Source of the DNA: JBCCGR01 sp039029195
Lineage (GTDB): Bacteria; Pseudomonadota; Alphaproteobacteria; Rhizobiales; Rhizobiaceae
Length of the DNA: 53,240 nucleotides
NCBI GenBank assembly: GCA_039029195.1
Contig: JBCCGR010000030.1
Coordinates: 1 to 53,240, forward strand
Direction: 5' to 3'
Both the position numbers and the translations under genes were made by a program. Numbering within the stretch: the first letter of the stretch is position 1; each line of letters opens with the position of its first letter. Shown here piece after piece: positions 33,694-42,646 of this stretch. A model generated the notes under the pieces. That model ran no database searches and was not told the DNA's origin. It saw nothing but the letters and a program-made list of their open reading frames with translations.

Positions 33694-35124
33694 TTATTTT
33701 TTCTTACGATTTGCGTACGGGTTCTTGCCCTTTCGCATGTACATGCGCAGCGGAATGCCGGGCAGATCAAAATCCTGACGCAAGGTGTTCAGCAGGTAGC
33801 GTGTATAAGACGTGGGTAGCGCGTCAGGCCGCGAACAATGTACGGAAAATGTTGGCGGGCGGGTCTTGGCCTGGGTCATGAACTTCAGCCGGATACGACG
33901 ACCAGCCACAGCCGGTGGCGGATGAGCCGACGTTACGCGCTCCAGCCACTGATTGAGACGAGCCGTTGAAATTCGGCGGTTCCACACCCGGTGGGAGTCC
34001 ACAATTGCCTGCATCAGGCGGTCGATGCCCCTGCCCTGCAATCCTGACATGGTGATGGTTTTGATGCCGCGCACCTGTGGCAACAGGCGTTCCGTCTTTT
34101 CCTTCAGATCGGCCAGCATAGCCTGAGGGTCGTCCACCAGATCCCATTTGTTGAAGGCAAGCACCGGCACGCGCCCTTCACGAATGATGAGATCGGCGAT
34201 CTGAAGATCCTGCTTTTCAAATGAGATTGTAGCATCGAACAGGATCACCACCACCTCAGCGAACTGAATGGCCCGCAAGCCATCGGCCACGGCGAGCTTT
34301 TCAAGCTTCTCCTGCACCCTGGCTTTCTTGCGCATACCGGCAGTGTCGAAAATTTTCAGATGCCGCCCCTGCCATTCCCAATCAACGGAAATGGAATCAC
34401 GCGTAATACCCGCTTCAGGGCCGGTCAGCAGCCGGTCCTCGCCAACCATATTGTTGATGAGCGTGGATTTGCCCGCATTGGGACGCCCGACGACAGCAAT
34501 GCGAAGTGGCTTGCTCTCATCATAGTATGCGTCGACGGCGTCATTGTCGTCGATGTCATCATCGTCAAGATCGATGGAGAAATCCGTCAGTTCGGGTTCA
34601 GCCGCTTCATCTTCGTCCTGCGGGACCTCGCCGCCCAACGCGTCAACAACCGCATCTCGCAGATCGGCAAGACCCTCACCATGTTCTGCCGATAAGGGCA
34701 CCGGCTGGCCAAAGCCGAGGGAGAAGGCATCGTAATACCCATGTTCACCAGCGCGGCCCTCGGTTTTGTTGGCGACCAGCACCACCGGCTTTCCGGCCTT
34801 GCGAAGCATGTCGGCAAAAGACTTGTCATCGGGAACAATGCCGGCGCGCGCATCGACCATGAACATGGTCAGATCCGCTTCCATGATCGCGGCTTCCGTC
34901 TGACGGCGCATGCGGCCTTCGAGCGTGGTCTCATCGCCCGTTTCGAGACCTGCGGTATCGATGATTTCAAGGCGCAGATCGTGGAGCCGCGCATCAGCCA
35001 CCCGCCGGTCGCGCGTGACGCCCGGCTGATCGTCAACAAGCGCCAGTCGGCGCCCGGCCAACCTGTTGAACAGGGTGGACTTGCCCACATTGGGCCGACC
35101 GATAATGGCAGCTTTGAAGCTCAT
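33694..35124 (-). CDS. der: Ribosome biogenesis GTPase Der (EngA)
   Basis: A 476-residue double GTPase needed for 50S subunit maturation. The two G domains start with IIGRPNVGKSTLFNRL and VVGRPNAGKSTLINNM; each has a DTAG motif (IDTAGLETG, FDTAGMRKK) and NK-D (VANKTEG is the weak first, FNKWDL the second). A very acidic linker (DLDDDDIDDND) lies between them, and a KH-like domain ends PGIPLRMYMRKGKNPY. The first G4 motif reads NKTEG, as is usual in this family. Confidence 0.97.
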   Translation of the reverse strand: MSFKAAIIGRPNVGKSTLFNRLAGRRLALVDDQPGVTRDRRVADARLHDLRLEIIDTAGLETGDETTLEGRMRRQTEAAIMEADLTMFMVDARAGIVPDDKSFADMLRKAGKPVVLVANKTEGRAGEHGYYDAFSLGFGQPVPLSAEHGEGLADLRDAVVDALGGEVPQDEDEAAEPELTDFSIDLDDDDIDDNDAVDAYYDESKPLRIAVVGRPNAGKSTLINNMVGEDRLLTGPEAGITRDSISVDWEWQGRHLKIFDTAGMRKKARVQEKLEKLAVADGLRAIQFAEVVVILFDATISFEKQDLQIADLIIREGRVPVLAFNKWDLVDDPQAMLADLKEKTERLLPQVRGIKTITMSGLQGRGIDRLMQAIVDSHRVWNRRISTARLNQWLERVTSAHPPPAVAGRRIRLKFMTQAKTRPPTFSVHCSRPDALPTSYTRYLLNTLRQDFDLPGIPLRMYMRKGKNPYANRKKK

Positions 35125-35169
35125 GGCAGTTTTCGGCCTGACCGCGGGACGTCACCTTGCGACGGGCAA

Positions 35170-35844
35170 TCAGCTTTCTTTTTTCGGTCCGCCCACGGAG
35201 GCTATCACCGACAGCATCAAATCCGCCCGTCCGCGCATGGTGGTTGGAGCGGACGCATCATTGGCGATGGCGGTGAACCATTTTGCGGCATCTTCGAGCT
35301 TTTTCGCTTTATAGCTTGCAAGGCCCAATGCTTCCTGCGCCGAGAACCGGAAAATGCCGGACGGCGAGGCCAGCGGTTCCGCGCGCTTGATCACATCTTC
35401 CAGCGATCCATGATCCACTAAAATGATGGCGGCCCGAAGGTTCGCCATATCACGATAGGATTTTTCCAGAACCGAGTTGGCAGCAACCGCATCATAGGCG
35501 GCAATCGCCGCCTGATGGTCTCCCGCGACGGCTTTTTCGGCTGCAAGGCGAAGCTGGGCCAGTCCCTGATAAGCGGGTGTGCTGTTGGCAATGATTTCTG
35601 AAAGCGCTTTTTCCGCTTCTTCCGTCTTGCCCGCTTCCGCGAGTTCAACCGCATTCAAAAATGCATCGCCTGCTTCCGCGGCTTCCCCTGCGCGGTAAGA
35701 GAGATAAAACTGATACCCGACGGTAACGAGCACGATGGCCACAGCAACGCCAATGATGATCCGGCCATACTGGGTCCAGATCTGCCGCATGCGATCGCTG
35801 CGCAGTTCTTCGTCTACTTCTCTAATGAAACTGTCGTCGGACAT
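35170..35844 (-). CDS. YfgM-like TPR membrane protein
   Basis: A 224-residue protein with an N-terminal cytoplasmic helix (SFIREVDEELRSDRM), one membrane helix (GRIIIGVAVAIVLVTVGYQFYL) and a periplasmic TPR region (AYQGLAQLRLAAEKAVAG). This is the layout of YfgM, a chaperone-linked partner of the SecYEG translocon, which is also found next to der in E. coli. Here it lies 45 bases upstream of der on the same strand, so the link is conserved. Confidence 0.88.
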   Translation of the reverse strand: MSDDSFIREVDEELRSDRMRQIWTQYGRIIIGVAVAIVLVTVGYQFYLSYRAGEAAEAGDAFLNAVELAEAGKTEEAEKALSEIIANSTPAYQGLAQLRLAAEKAVAGDHQAAIAAYDAVAANSVLEKSYRDMANLRAAIILVDHGSLEDVIKRAEPLASPSGIFRFSAQEALGLASYKAKKLEDAAKWFTAIANDASAPTTMRGRADLMLSVIASVGGPKKES

Positions 35845-35957
35845 TTTGTACTTCGCACTGTGACGGGAATTGAAAACACCTGTTGGGCGCGCCTTTTATC
35901 CGATTTTCGCGCAAGAGAAAGGAAAAGTTTTTGGAAGGCTCTGCAGGCGCGGCGCAA

Positions 35958-36533
35958 TCACACAATCACCGGCACGCCGATTAGCCATTCATGCAGTTTC
36001 CAGACGAACAGCGTGTAGAGCACGAAACCACCGACTATTGCCATGATGTCCCCGCGAACGGACACCTTCTCAGGCGGAATTTCTGTTGCCGGGCGGTACT
36101 GGATCGAAACGATCATGGCGATGATCCAGACCAGAAATGCAGCAGCTAGCGATACGGTGAACTGGTCGCCATTTGCCGCCAGATGCACAATTGCCCACAG
36201 GCCGATTGCGACGACCATTGGGTGTTTCAGCACCTTCTTGATGTAGCCAACCGGTCCATTGCCTGCGGCAAGGAGAATGAACACCGGCAGCATGATCATT
36301 AGCGCCAGAGACCTACCCCAATCTGGCGGCACGTAGACAATGTCTGCATCGGCGCGCCCGAGATAAAAGCCCAACACAATGAGCCCGAACCCCGCGAGCG
36401 AAACAATGGTGTACGGCCCCTTCCAGGCGTTCTCACCCCGGTTTTCGATGATTGCGTCCCGCCAGGACGGCGCGAAAATTCGCACCGAGTGAATGCCCAG
36501 AAACAGGATCAGTCCCAATATCAACCAGATCAT
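35958..36533 (-). CDS. NnrU family membrane protein
   Basis: A 191-residue protein with about five membrane helices, starting MIWLILGLILFLGIHSVRIF and continuing with GPYTIVSLAGFGLIVLGFYLG. The family is named after a gene in the denitrification region of Rhodobacter and is related to 15-cis-zeta-carotene isomerase. No denitrification genes are visible nearby, so the role is open. A GGGAGG box sets the start. Confidence 0.88.
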   Translation of the reverse strand: MIWLILGLILFLGIHSVRIFAPSWRDAIIENRGENAWKGPYTIVSLAGFGLIVLGFYLGRADADIVYVPPDWGRSLALMIMLPVFILLAAGNGPVGYIKKVLKHPMVVAIGLWAIVHLAANGDQFTVSLAAAFLVWIIAMIVSIQYRPATEIPPEKVSVRGDIMAIVGGFVLYTLFVWKLHEWLIGVPVIV

Positions 36534-36622
36534 GCGGGCCTCCCACCTTGTTGCAGCATTGATCTCTACTCGTGATATAGTTTTCCAGTGGCTGTCTTCA
36601 ATCAACCTGCTAGTGCAATCCC

Positions 36623-36955
36623 GTGACCATTGATCCCGATCTGGCCAAACAGCGACTGGAAGCAAAGCGCGCCGAGCTCAGCGACCTCTCGGATTTGGCC
36701 GCCGATTCACGAGCGCCAGTGACCCTTGATCAGCAGTCGGTCGGTCGGCTGTCCCGCATGGATGCGATGCAGCAACAAGCCATGAATGAAGCCACTGAAC
36801 GCACCCGCAAGCGGGATCTCGTGCGTATTGAACAGGCGTTCTCGCGACTGGCTGACGACGAGTATGGCTATTGCGTCGAATGCGGCGAGGTGATCCCAGA
36901 CGGACGCCTTGCCATCGACCCCATGGCCGAAAAATGCGTAGGGTGCGCGTCCTAG
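36623..36955 (+). CDS. DksA/TraR-type C4 zinc-finger protein
   Basis: A 110-residue protein with a helical coiled-coil region (QRLEAKRAELSDLSD) and a zinc finger with CVEC and CVGC. It is shorter than DksA and lacks the typical coiled-coil-tip aspartates, so it is closer to TraR/YbiI-like members. Proteins of this class bind the RNA polymerase secondary channel. The GTG start at 36623 is used. It is divergent from NnrU. Confidence 0.88.
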   Translation: MTIDPDLAKQRLEAKRAELSDLSDLAADSRAPVTLDQQSVGRLSRMDAMQQQAMNEATERTRKRDLVRIEQAFSRLADDEYGYCVECGEVIPDGRLAIDPMAEKCVGCAS

Positions 36956-36960
36956 ACCTC

Positions 36961-36992
36961 TTCCGACAATGTTGGAAAAGGTTTGTTTTTTT
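36961..36992 (+). terminator. Probable terminator of the DksA-like gene
   Basis: TTCCGAC-AAT-GTTGGAA forms a 7-bp stem (one G-T pair) directly after the stop codon, followed after a few bases by GTTTGTTTTTTT. The gap before the T run makes it weaker than ideal. Confidence 0.5.
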
Positions 36993-37046
36993 CGCTCACG
37001 GCAACTCGAATACAATTCGAGTGCCTGAAAATTGTAGTCTAGGGGT

Positions 37047-37081
37047 GCGGCGCATAAGCGCCGGTCGACTCTTCGCCTCCT
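37047..37081. repeat. Dispersed palindromic repeat, family A, copy 2
   Basis: GCGGCGCATAAGCGCCGG followed by CTCTTCGCC is the same element as 92-126 with three substitutions. The first hairpin is kept; the second is broken by mutation. Confidence 0.75.
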
Positions 37082-37153
37082 TTGATGGGTTCAAACTTTT
37101 CTCATAGCAGACAAATTGAGCATCCCTACTTCAGGTTCGTGTGGCGACTCAGC

Positions 37154-37198
37154 TTGACAGAGCAACCACCCAATTTTAATTAACACTTCTGCTAATTA
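37154..37198 (+). promoter_or_regulatory. Promoter and operator of the ArsR-SRPBCC operon
   Basis: A perfect TTGACA (37154-37159), a 17-base spacer and TAATTA (37177-37182) form the promoter. The -10 box is one half of a symmetric site, TAATTA-N10-TAATTA (37177-37198). This is the arrangement expected of an ArsR-type repressor blocking its own promoter. Confidence 0.6.
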
Positions 37199-37209
37199 TG
37201 TGAGAACGC

Positions 37210-37542
37210 ATGCCCAACAATCTTCACGCCGTATTTGGCGCTTTGTCTGATCCCACCCGCATGGCCATTGTTGAGCGCCTGATCCGCGAAGGCGAAACCT
37301 CCGCTGGCGACCTCGCCCAACCGTTCGCCATGTCGAAGCCGGCGATTTCCCGTCACCTGCGTGTTCTTGAAGACAGCGGGCTGGTCGCCAAGCGCATCAA
37401 TCGTCAGTTCAGGATGTTCAGCATCCAGCGGGCAGCTGTGAACGAAATCGGCGATTGGATCGAAGAGCAGCGCAAATTCTGGAACGCCTCCTTTGATCGA
37501 CTTGAAGCAGTGCTTGAACAGTCGGAAACAAAACAAAAGTGA
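37210..37542 (+). CDS. ArsR-family transcriptional regulator
   Basis: A 110-residue winged-helix repressor: LSDPTRMAIVERLIREGETSAGDL, then the recognition helix AMSKPAISRHLRVLEDSGLV. It contains no cysteines of the metal-binding type, so it is unlikely to sense arsenic or heavy metals. This subgroup regularly precedes an SRPBCC (AHSA1) gene, as here, ten bases downstream. Confidence 0.92.
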   Translation: MPNNLHAVFGALSDPTRMAIVERLIREGETSAGDLAQPFAMSKPAISRHLRVLEDSGLVAKRINRQFRMFSIQRAAVNEIGDWIEEQRKFWNASFDRLEAVLEQSETKQK

Positions 37543-37551
37543 TTCATTTCA

Positions 37552-37989
37552 ATGACCAATGACAGAACGCTCACCCTGGAGCGGCAGTTGGGCGCGACCC
37601 CACAAGCCGTTTATGATGCCTGGACCAAACCGGAATTGCTGGTGCAGTGGTGGGGCCCGGAAGGGCTGACCACCCCGATCCATGATATGGACGTGCGCCC
37701 CAACGGCGCGTGGAGCACCACAATGGTCAATCCCGACGGCGGCAAGCACACTTGCAGCGGTGTGTACAGAGTTCTTGAACCGCCACACCGACTGGTTTTC
37801 ACCTGGGCGTGGGAACAGGATGACGGCAATCGAGGGCCAGAGACCCAGGTGGAAATTTCACTCATGGCGAACGAAAGCGGCACGCTGATGCGGCTGGTTC
37901 AGGGCGAATTTGACACTGCCGAGACCGCAAATCAGCATGGATTCGGCTGGAATTCGTCATTCAACAAGTTGGAAACTTTTGTGGGATGA
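37552..37989 (+). CDS. SRPBCC (AHSA1-type) domain protein
   Basis: A 145-residue START-like ligand-binding protein. Typical stretches are TLERQLGATPQAVYDAWTKPELLVQWWGP and CSGVYRVLEPPHRLVFTWAW. The family resembles the activator of Hsp90 ATPase fold and binds small hydrophobic molecules; the ligand is unknown. It is the second gene of the ArsR operon. Confidence 0.92.
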   Translation: MTNDRTLTLERQLGATPQAVYDAWTKPELLVQWWGPEGLTTPIHDMDVRPNGAWSTTMVNPDGGKHTCSGVYRVLEPPHRLVFTWAWEQDDGNRGPETQVEISLMANESGTLMRLVQGEFDTAETANQHGFGWNSSFNKLETFVG

Positions 37990-38171
37990 TGCGGACGTTC
38001 CGACAATGCCGCTTAAAGACGACATAATGAAACCCGTAAAATTCGGCCAAGCCGATTCTGCAGTCATTAACTGACGTAACGGAATTCAACCGCAGATTAA
38101 TCTACCTTAAGTTCAAGCTTTGTAGCTTCCACCCCAACCGCAATCCCGGTTTCGATTTGCGAGGGGGTAAT

Positions 38172-40589
38172 ATGCACATTCGTTCGATGCTCGTGCTGGC
38201 ATTCATGATCACCACGCTGATTCCGACCGCAATTTTTGGCTGGTTGTCCTATGCTCAATCCGTGGACCGCGAATTTGCAGACGTCAAAGACAGGCACCTT
38301 ATAATCGCGCAGAACCTTGGCCGCGCGCTGGAACGCTATCACACCGATCTTGTTGGAACGTTTGAATCGATTTCCCTGTCTCTGATCGGTGGCCAGCAGA
38401 CACCCAACATTGAAAGACTTATGTCAGGCATTAACATGCTGTGCGTGTTGATCGTCAATCCAATGACGGGTGAAGTGGTTGCCCGCGCCGAATTGGAAGG
38501 CACCGAACCATCCGCCAAACTGCCGCCAAGCATTCTTGCGGCGGCCAAAAAGATTGCAGAAACCAGTCGCACCAACTTTTCTGAAGTGATGGGCTCCCGC
38601 CATGGTGGCAACATCATGCTTGGCGTTCGACGCTACGGTGACAAGCTCGCTATTGCTGTTGTCACCACCAAATATTTCGTCAATCTCGGCAAATCGATTT
38701 CGTTCGGCAAGAAAGGCCATGCCGCGATTGTCGATTCCGCCGGAAATGTTCTGGCCCATCCCCTTCCCTCGTGGATCGAAGCGCGCAAGAACATTGCCAA
38801 AGTTTCTGCTGTTCAGCGCATGATGAACGGCGAGACCGGCATTGAGCAGTTTTATTCACCCGCCCTGAAAGGCGACATGATCGCCGGGCTGACTTCCGTT
38901 CCCGGACCTGGATGGGGTGTCATGATCCCCCAACCGGTTTCAGAACTTTATGAAAAGGCCTATTCCAACATTCAATCGATGCTGATCAAGATCAGCGTGA
39001 GCCTCGTGCTTTGCATCATCTGTATTTTTCTCCTGGCCCGCGCGATTGCCAGCCCGGTCGACGAATTGCTGAGTTCCATGAGGGCAAATGCGCGCGACAA
39101 GAGACTGACAAAGTCAACTGGTGTGCGTGGTGTGTTTTCGCTGTCGGAGTTTGAACAGTTTCAGCTTCACTACAATCACATGGTGGATCGTGTAACGGCC
39201 GCAAACGCCCGCATTCGTTCCATTGCTTATAGTGACAGCATCACGGGGTTGCCCAACCGAGAGAAGCTCGTCGAACTCGCCGATTCCTACCTGAACTGCG
39301 ACACGCGCAGCAATGATGGTTGCGCATTGGTGTTCGTGGACCTTGATGATTTCAAGCAGGTGAACGACGTGCATGGGCATCTGGTTGGTGATCAGTTCCT
39401 GCGTGATTGCGCCCGCAAGCTGCAAAGGGTGGTAACACTTGAAACGGAGCGTCTTAATCGCACCAAACCTGATCTGGATGAACCAACCGTTGCCCGCGTT
39501 GGCGGAGACGAATTTGCCATCTTTTTCCCCGGTCTGATTGAACAGGAAGAGACAGATGCCTTCCTGAAAGCGCTCAGGATTGAAATGTCATCGCCGTCAT
39601 CGGAGATGAGCTTCATTGCAAAACGCGGTGCCAGCATTGGCTGCGCGCTGCACCCCCAGCACGGCAAGACGCTGGAAGATCTGATGAAATTTGCCGATAT
39701 CGCAATGTATCATGCGAAGAAGGTCGGCAAGAACAACTACCAGATCTATCACACTGGTATTGGCACGATGACCGCGTCTGAACTGCGGCTTCAGGTGGAG
39801 AACGCCATTCAGAATGATGAGCTTGTGCTGGAATATCAGCCAAAGGTGAGCGCTAAACGGATTGAGGTTACTGGCGTGGAAGCGCTGGTTCGCTGGGATC
39901 ACCCCAAACGGGGGCGCATATCACCCGGTGAGTGGATTCCCGCGATCTCTAATTCTCCGGTCATGAACCGGCTTGGAGAATGGGTTGTTGCGAAGGCGAT
40001 GGACGATCAATTGAAATGGCAACGCGCTGGGATTGACATCCATGTCGCGGTAAACGTCGGGTCCGAGCATTTTTCATCGCCCAATTTCGTGAAAACACTC
40101 ATGGAAACAGCCAGGTGCAAGAGTTTTGATCCGCGCAATATGGAAATCGAGGTGACTGAGGACGCGCTCTTCCTCAGTAATTCCGGCGTTGAAGACCGGA
40201 TTGTGGAACTTCATGCACAAGGGTTCCGCATCGCGATTGACGACTTCGGGATCGGCTATTCGAACATTGCCCGCCTGTGCCAATTGCCGGTGGATTGTCT
40301 GAAGATCGACCGCTCGGTGATCTCAAACGCCGAAACCGACACACGCGCAGAAGCCATGCTGGAGTGCATCGTCTCCATGGCTCAACTGCTCGATTGTAAA
40401 ACTGTGGCTGAAGGTGTGGAAACGCAGAGCGATGTCAATCGCTCCACCACCTGTGGCATCGATACGCTGCAAGGCTTTCACTACGCAGCCAGCATGCCGC
40501 CCGATCAGATCGTCGATTGGGTGTCTCACTATCTGGATGCGAACGACGACAATGCCGCTCCGCGCGAGATGTCAGAAAAGGCCGCGTGA
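38172..40589 (+). CDS. GGDEF-EAL cyclic-di-GMP protein with dCache-like sensor
   Basis: An 805-residue membrane protein: helix 1 at 6-27, a periplasmic dCache-like sensor at about 30-265, helix 2 at about 270-292, a HAMP-like linker, GGDEF domain at about 350-525 and EAL domain at about 535-790. The GGDEF motif is intact (444-448), the EAL motif is at 570-572 (VEALVRWD), and the second EAL metal motif reads DDFGIGYSN. There is no RxxD inhibitory site before GGDEF; an inserted loop (ETERLNRTKPDLDEPTV) takes its place. Both making and breaking of c-di-GMP are possible. The ATG at 38172 follows GAGGGGG. Confidence 0.95.
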   Translation: MHIRSMLVLAFMITTLIPTAIFGWLSYAQSVDREFADVKDRHLIIAQNLGRALERYHTDLVGTFESISLSLIGGQQTPNIERLMSGINMLCVLIVNPMTGEVVARAELEGTEPSAKLPPSILAAAKKIAETSRTNFSEVMGSRHGGNIMLGVRRYGDKLAIAVVTTKYFVNLGKSISFGKKGHAAIVDSAGNVLAHPLPSWIEARKNIAKVSAVQRMMNGETGIEQFYSPALKGDMIAGLTSVPGPGWGVMIPQPVSELYEKAYSNIQSMLIKISVSLVLCIICIFLLARAIASPVDELLSSMRANARDKRLTKSTGVRGVFSLSEFEQFQLHYNHMVDRVTAANARIRSIAYSDSITGLPNREKLVELADSYLNCDTRSNDGCALVFVDLDDFKQVNDVHGHLVGDQFLRDCARKLQRVVTLETERLNRTKPDLDEPTVARVGGDEFAIFFPGLIEQEETDAFLKALRIEMSSPSSEMSFIAKRGASIGCALHPQHGKTLEDLMKFADIAMYHAKKVGKNNYQIYHTGIGTMTASELRLQVENAIQNDELVLEYQPKVSAKRIEVTGVEALVRWDHPKRGRISPGEWIPAISNSPVMNRLGEWVVAKAMDDQLKWQRAGIDIHVAVNVGSEHFSSPNFVKTLMETARCKSFDPRNMEIEVTEDALFLSNSGVEDRIVELHAQGFRIAIDDFGIGYSNIARLCQLPVDCLKIDRSVISNAETDTRAEAMLECIVSMAQLLDCKTVAEGVETQSDVNRSTTCGIDTLQGFHYAASMPPDQIVDWVSHYLDANDDNAAPREMSEKAA

Positions 40590-40597
40590 GGAAAAAG

Positions 40598-42298
40598 TCA
40601 GATCTTCCCCCTTGCTCGTTTCAGCGCCTTGTCGAGGATCTTGTCCCGGCCGTAAATATCGTTGCGATAATAAACCGATCCATCCTTGTTCACCCATGAA
40701 GTGAGGTAGGTGATGTGCACGGGGATCTTTTTCTTCAACCGCACAACCCGGCGCTTTTTTGTTCCAATGGCACCGTTGATCTGACCGCGGCTCCAGCCCT
40801 GATCACCCAAGATCACTTCGGCCAACTTGAGCGGGTCCTGCACGCGCACGCAACCATGGCTGAAGAAGCGTGATGCCCGGCTGAACCCGCGCTTTGACGG
40901 CGTGTCGTGGATGTAAACATTGAACTTGTTGGGGAACATGAACTTGATGCGGCCCAGCGCATTTCTCGCCCAACTGTCTTGACGCAGGCGCACCGGGAAA
41001 TTGCCGCGTGAATAGCTGTTCCATGGCACAGCGCCTGGATCAACGATTCTGCCGCCACGAATGACCCGAATGCGCTGGCTTTGCAACGCATAGGGATTGC
41101 GCTTGAGTTTTGGCAGATATTCCTTGGTCGCGATGGAATAGGGAACATTCCAATACGGGTTCATCTCCACATATTCCATCTCGTCAGAAAAGACAGGCGT
41201 GCGGTGATATGGTTTTCCAACCTGAACAATCGCCGCGTGAACAGTCTTCTCGTTCTTCACGACCTTCAAAACCTGATCGGCCAGATTCACGAACACATAG
41301 TGATCGCCGTAATAGTCCTGAAGCCAGCGACGGCGTTCCATATTGAGTTCCACCTGCCGGATGCGCTGATCGACGGTCACGTTAAGCGCCTTCAGGGTTG
41401 CCGGCCCAATGACACCGTCCGGTTCCAGTCCGAGGCGGGTCTGAAACTTCTTCACCGCTTCCAGAATAGCACCGTTGTAGGTGTCGCCTATATGCGCTCC
41501 ATCTGCGAGTTCACCCGACTGTATGAGGCGTTTGCGAAGGACAGGCACGCGATCACTCACCATATCAGGTTTCATCACGTCGCCCTCGGGCACCGAAACC
41601 CAACCGCCACCGGCCTCAATCAGGCGCAGGTGCGTGAGATGCAGTCGCATACGGTGGTAGCGCGGCGTTTTTGGCGCGAAGGATTTGATGGCGTTGCGTG
41701 TGTCTTTCGTCCCAGCAAGCGAATCCATGATGACTGCTGGCTGAACCGCTTTGGGGAAAATTACGATTTCGCGGTTTATTTTGGAAGGCTGCACGCGCCC
41801 CGCGTTGAGATGCTGTCCAAAGGCCACCAAAGCGCGGCTGAGGTCAACGTCGAATTTCGCTGCCGTTTCCGGCGTGACACTGGACAGACGTTGGAACAGT
41901 TCCCGTGCGCCATAGTCATCCGCATCGAGCGCCTCGTCGTGTGCGGTTAGCAGCACGAAGACCGCCTCTTCAGCGCGGCTGCCGACAGTGCCATCCTCCA
42001 GCCAGACTGGCGCATAGCCCTTGCTTTCGTACCAGGCGCGGACAGCCTTGAGTCTCGCATTGGCCGCACCACCGCTGGCCGTTGAAGCGTCCAACGCAGT
42101 CTTTACGGCCTCTCCCAAGGGATGTAGGGGAATTTGCGGTTCGCTGGTTTCGCTTGATTCCGAATTTTCCGATGCTTCAGCGGCCGGTTGTGTGGCCTGC
42201 GTGGTCGTGGATTGCGCAAAAACCGGCGCGGTGATGGCCAGAGACGCAGCCAGCGCACCCGGCACCAACAACCTCACTCCCCAAATCTCATTTTTCAT
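40598..42298 (-). CDS. L,D-transpeptidase (YcbB/YkuD type)
   Basis: A 566-residue periplasmic enzyme that cross-links peptidoglycan between diaminopimelate residues. A signal peptide (PGALAASLAITAPVFAQ) is followed by a low-complexity linker, a scaffold domain, a peptidoglycan-binding motif (FQTRLGLEPDGVIGPATLKALN) and the YkuD domain with the catalytic SHGCVRV (Cys483). The arrangement matches E. coli LdtD (YcbB). The start at 42298 begins the signal peptide; an in-frame ATG upstream is not needed. It converges with the GGDEF-EAL gene. Confidence 0.95.
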   Translation of the reverse strand: MKNEIWGVRLLVPGALAASLAITAPVFAQSTTTQATQPAAEASENSESSETSEPQIPLHPLGEAVKTALDASTASGGAANARLKAVRAWYESKGYAPVWLEDGTVGSRAEEAVFVLLTAHDEALDADDYGARELFQRLSSVTPETAAKFDVDLSRALVAFGQHLNAGRVQPSKINREIVIFPKAVQPAVIMDSLAGTKDTRNAIKSFAPKTPRYHRMRLHLTHLRLIEAGGGWVSVPEGDVMKPDMVSDRVPVLRKRLIQSGELADGAHIGDTYNGAILEAVKKFQTRLGLEPDGVIGPATLKALNVTVDQRIRQVELNMERRRWLQDYYGDHYVFVNLADQVLKVVKNEKTVHAAIVQVGKPYHRTPVFSDEMEYVEMNPYWNVPYSIATKEYLPKLKRNPYALQSQRIRVIRGGRIVDPGAVPWNSYSRGNFPVRLRQDSWARNALGRIKFMFPNKFNVYIHDTPSKRGFSRASRFFSHGCVRVQDPLKLAEVILGDQGWSRGQINGAIGTKKRRVVRLKKKIPVHITYLTSWVNKDGSVYYRNDIYGRDKILDKALKRARGKI

Positions 42299-42646
42299 TG
42301 TCGGTGATTCCCTGCTGAAGGCCCCTGCTCGGGAGGTTATCAGCATTCGCGCCGATTTGAAGAATCAGATGTGCGTGAGGGGCGAGATTTGATTGGGGGT
42401 CGATTAGTCATTGATCATCGTCATTCTGCCCCATGCGAGCGGAATCCATGGCAACAGCATAATAGTGAATCCCGTCCGTCCTTCTGCAAGCTCCGGACTG
42501 GGCGGAAAGACCGAGAATAAAGCGTGCCTCAGATCAAATCAGGTAGGCGCTCGGGTGTTCGAAGCTCGGTCCAACCCTCGCACCGGTAGGCGCTCGGGTG
42601 TTCGTCGCTCAAATCAGCTTCGCTGATTTGTCCAGCGGACCGCTCC
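42299..42646. other. Intergenic region between the L,D-transpeptidase gene and guaA
   Basis: The 348-base gap holds the promoter side of the transpeptidase gene and, near guaA, a direct repeat and a hairpin (42542-42630). No gene is supported. Confidence 0.5.
42542..42630. repeat. Direct repeat and hairpin next to guaA
   Basis: GGTAGGCGCTCGGGTGTTCG occurs twice, at 42542-42561 and 42585-42604, 43 bases apart. Immediately after lies the hairpin CAAATCAGC-TTC-GCTGATTTG (42610-42630). The hairpin is 17 bases after the guaA stop but has no T run on the minus strand. Confidence 0.7.
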
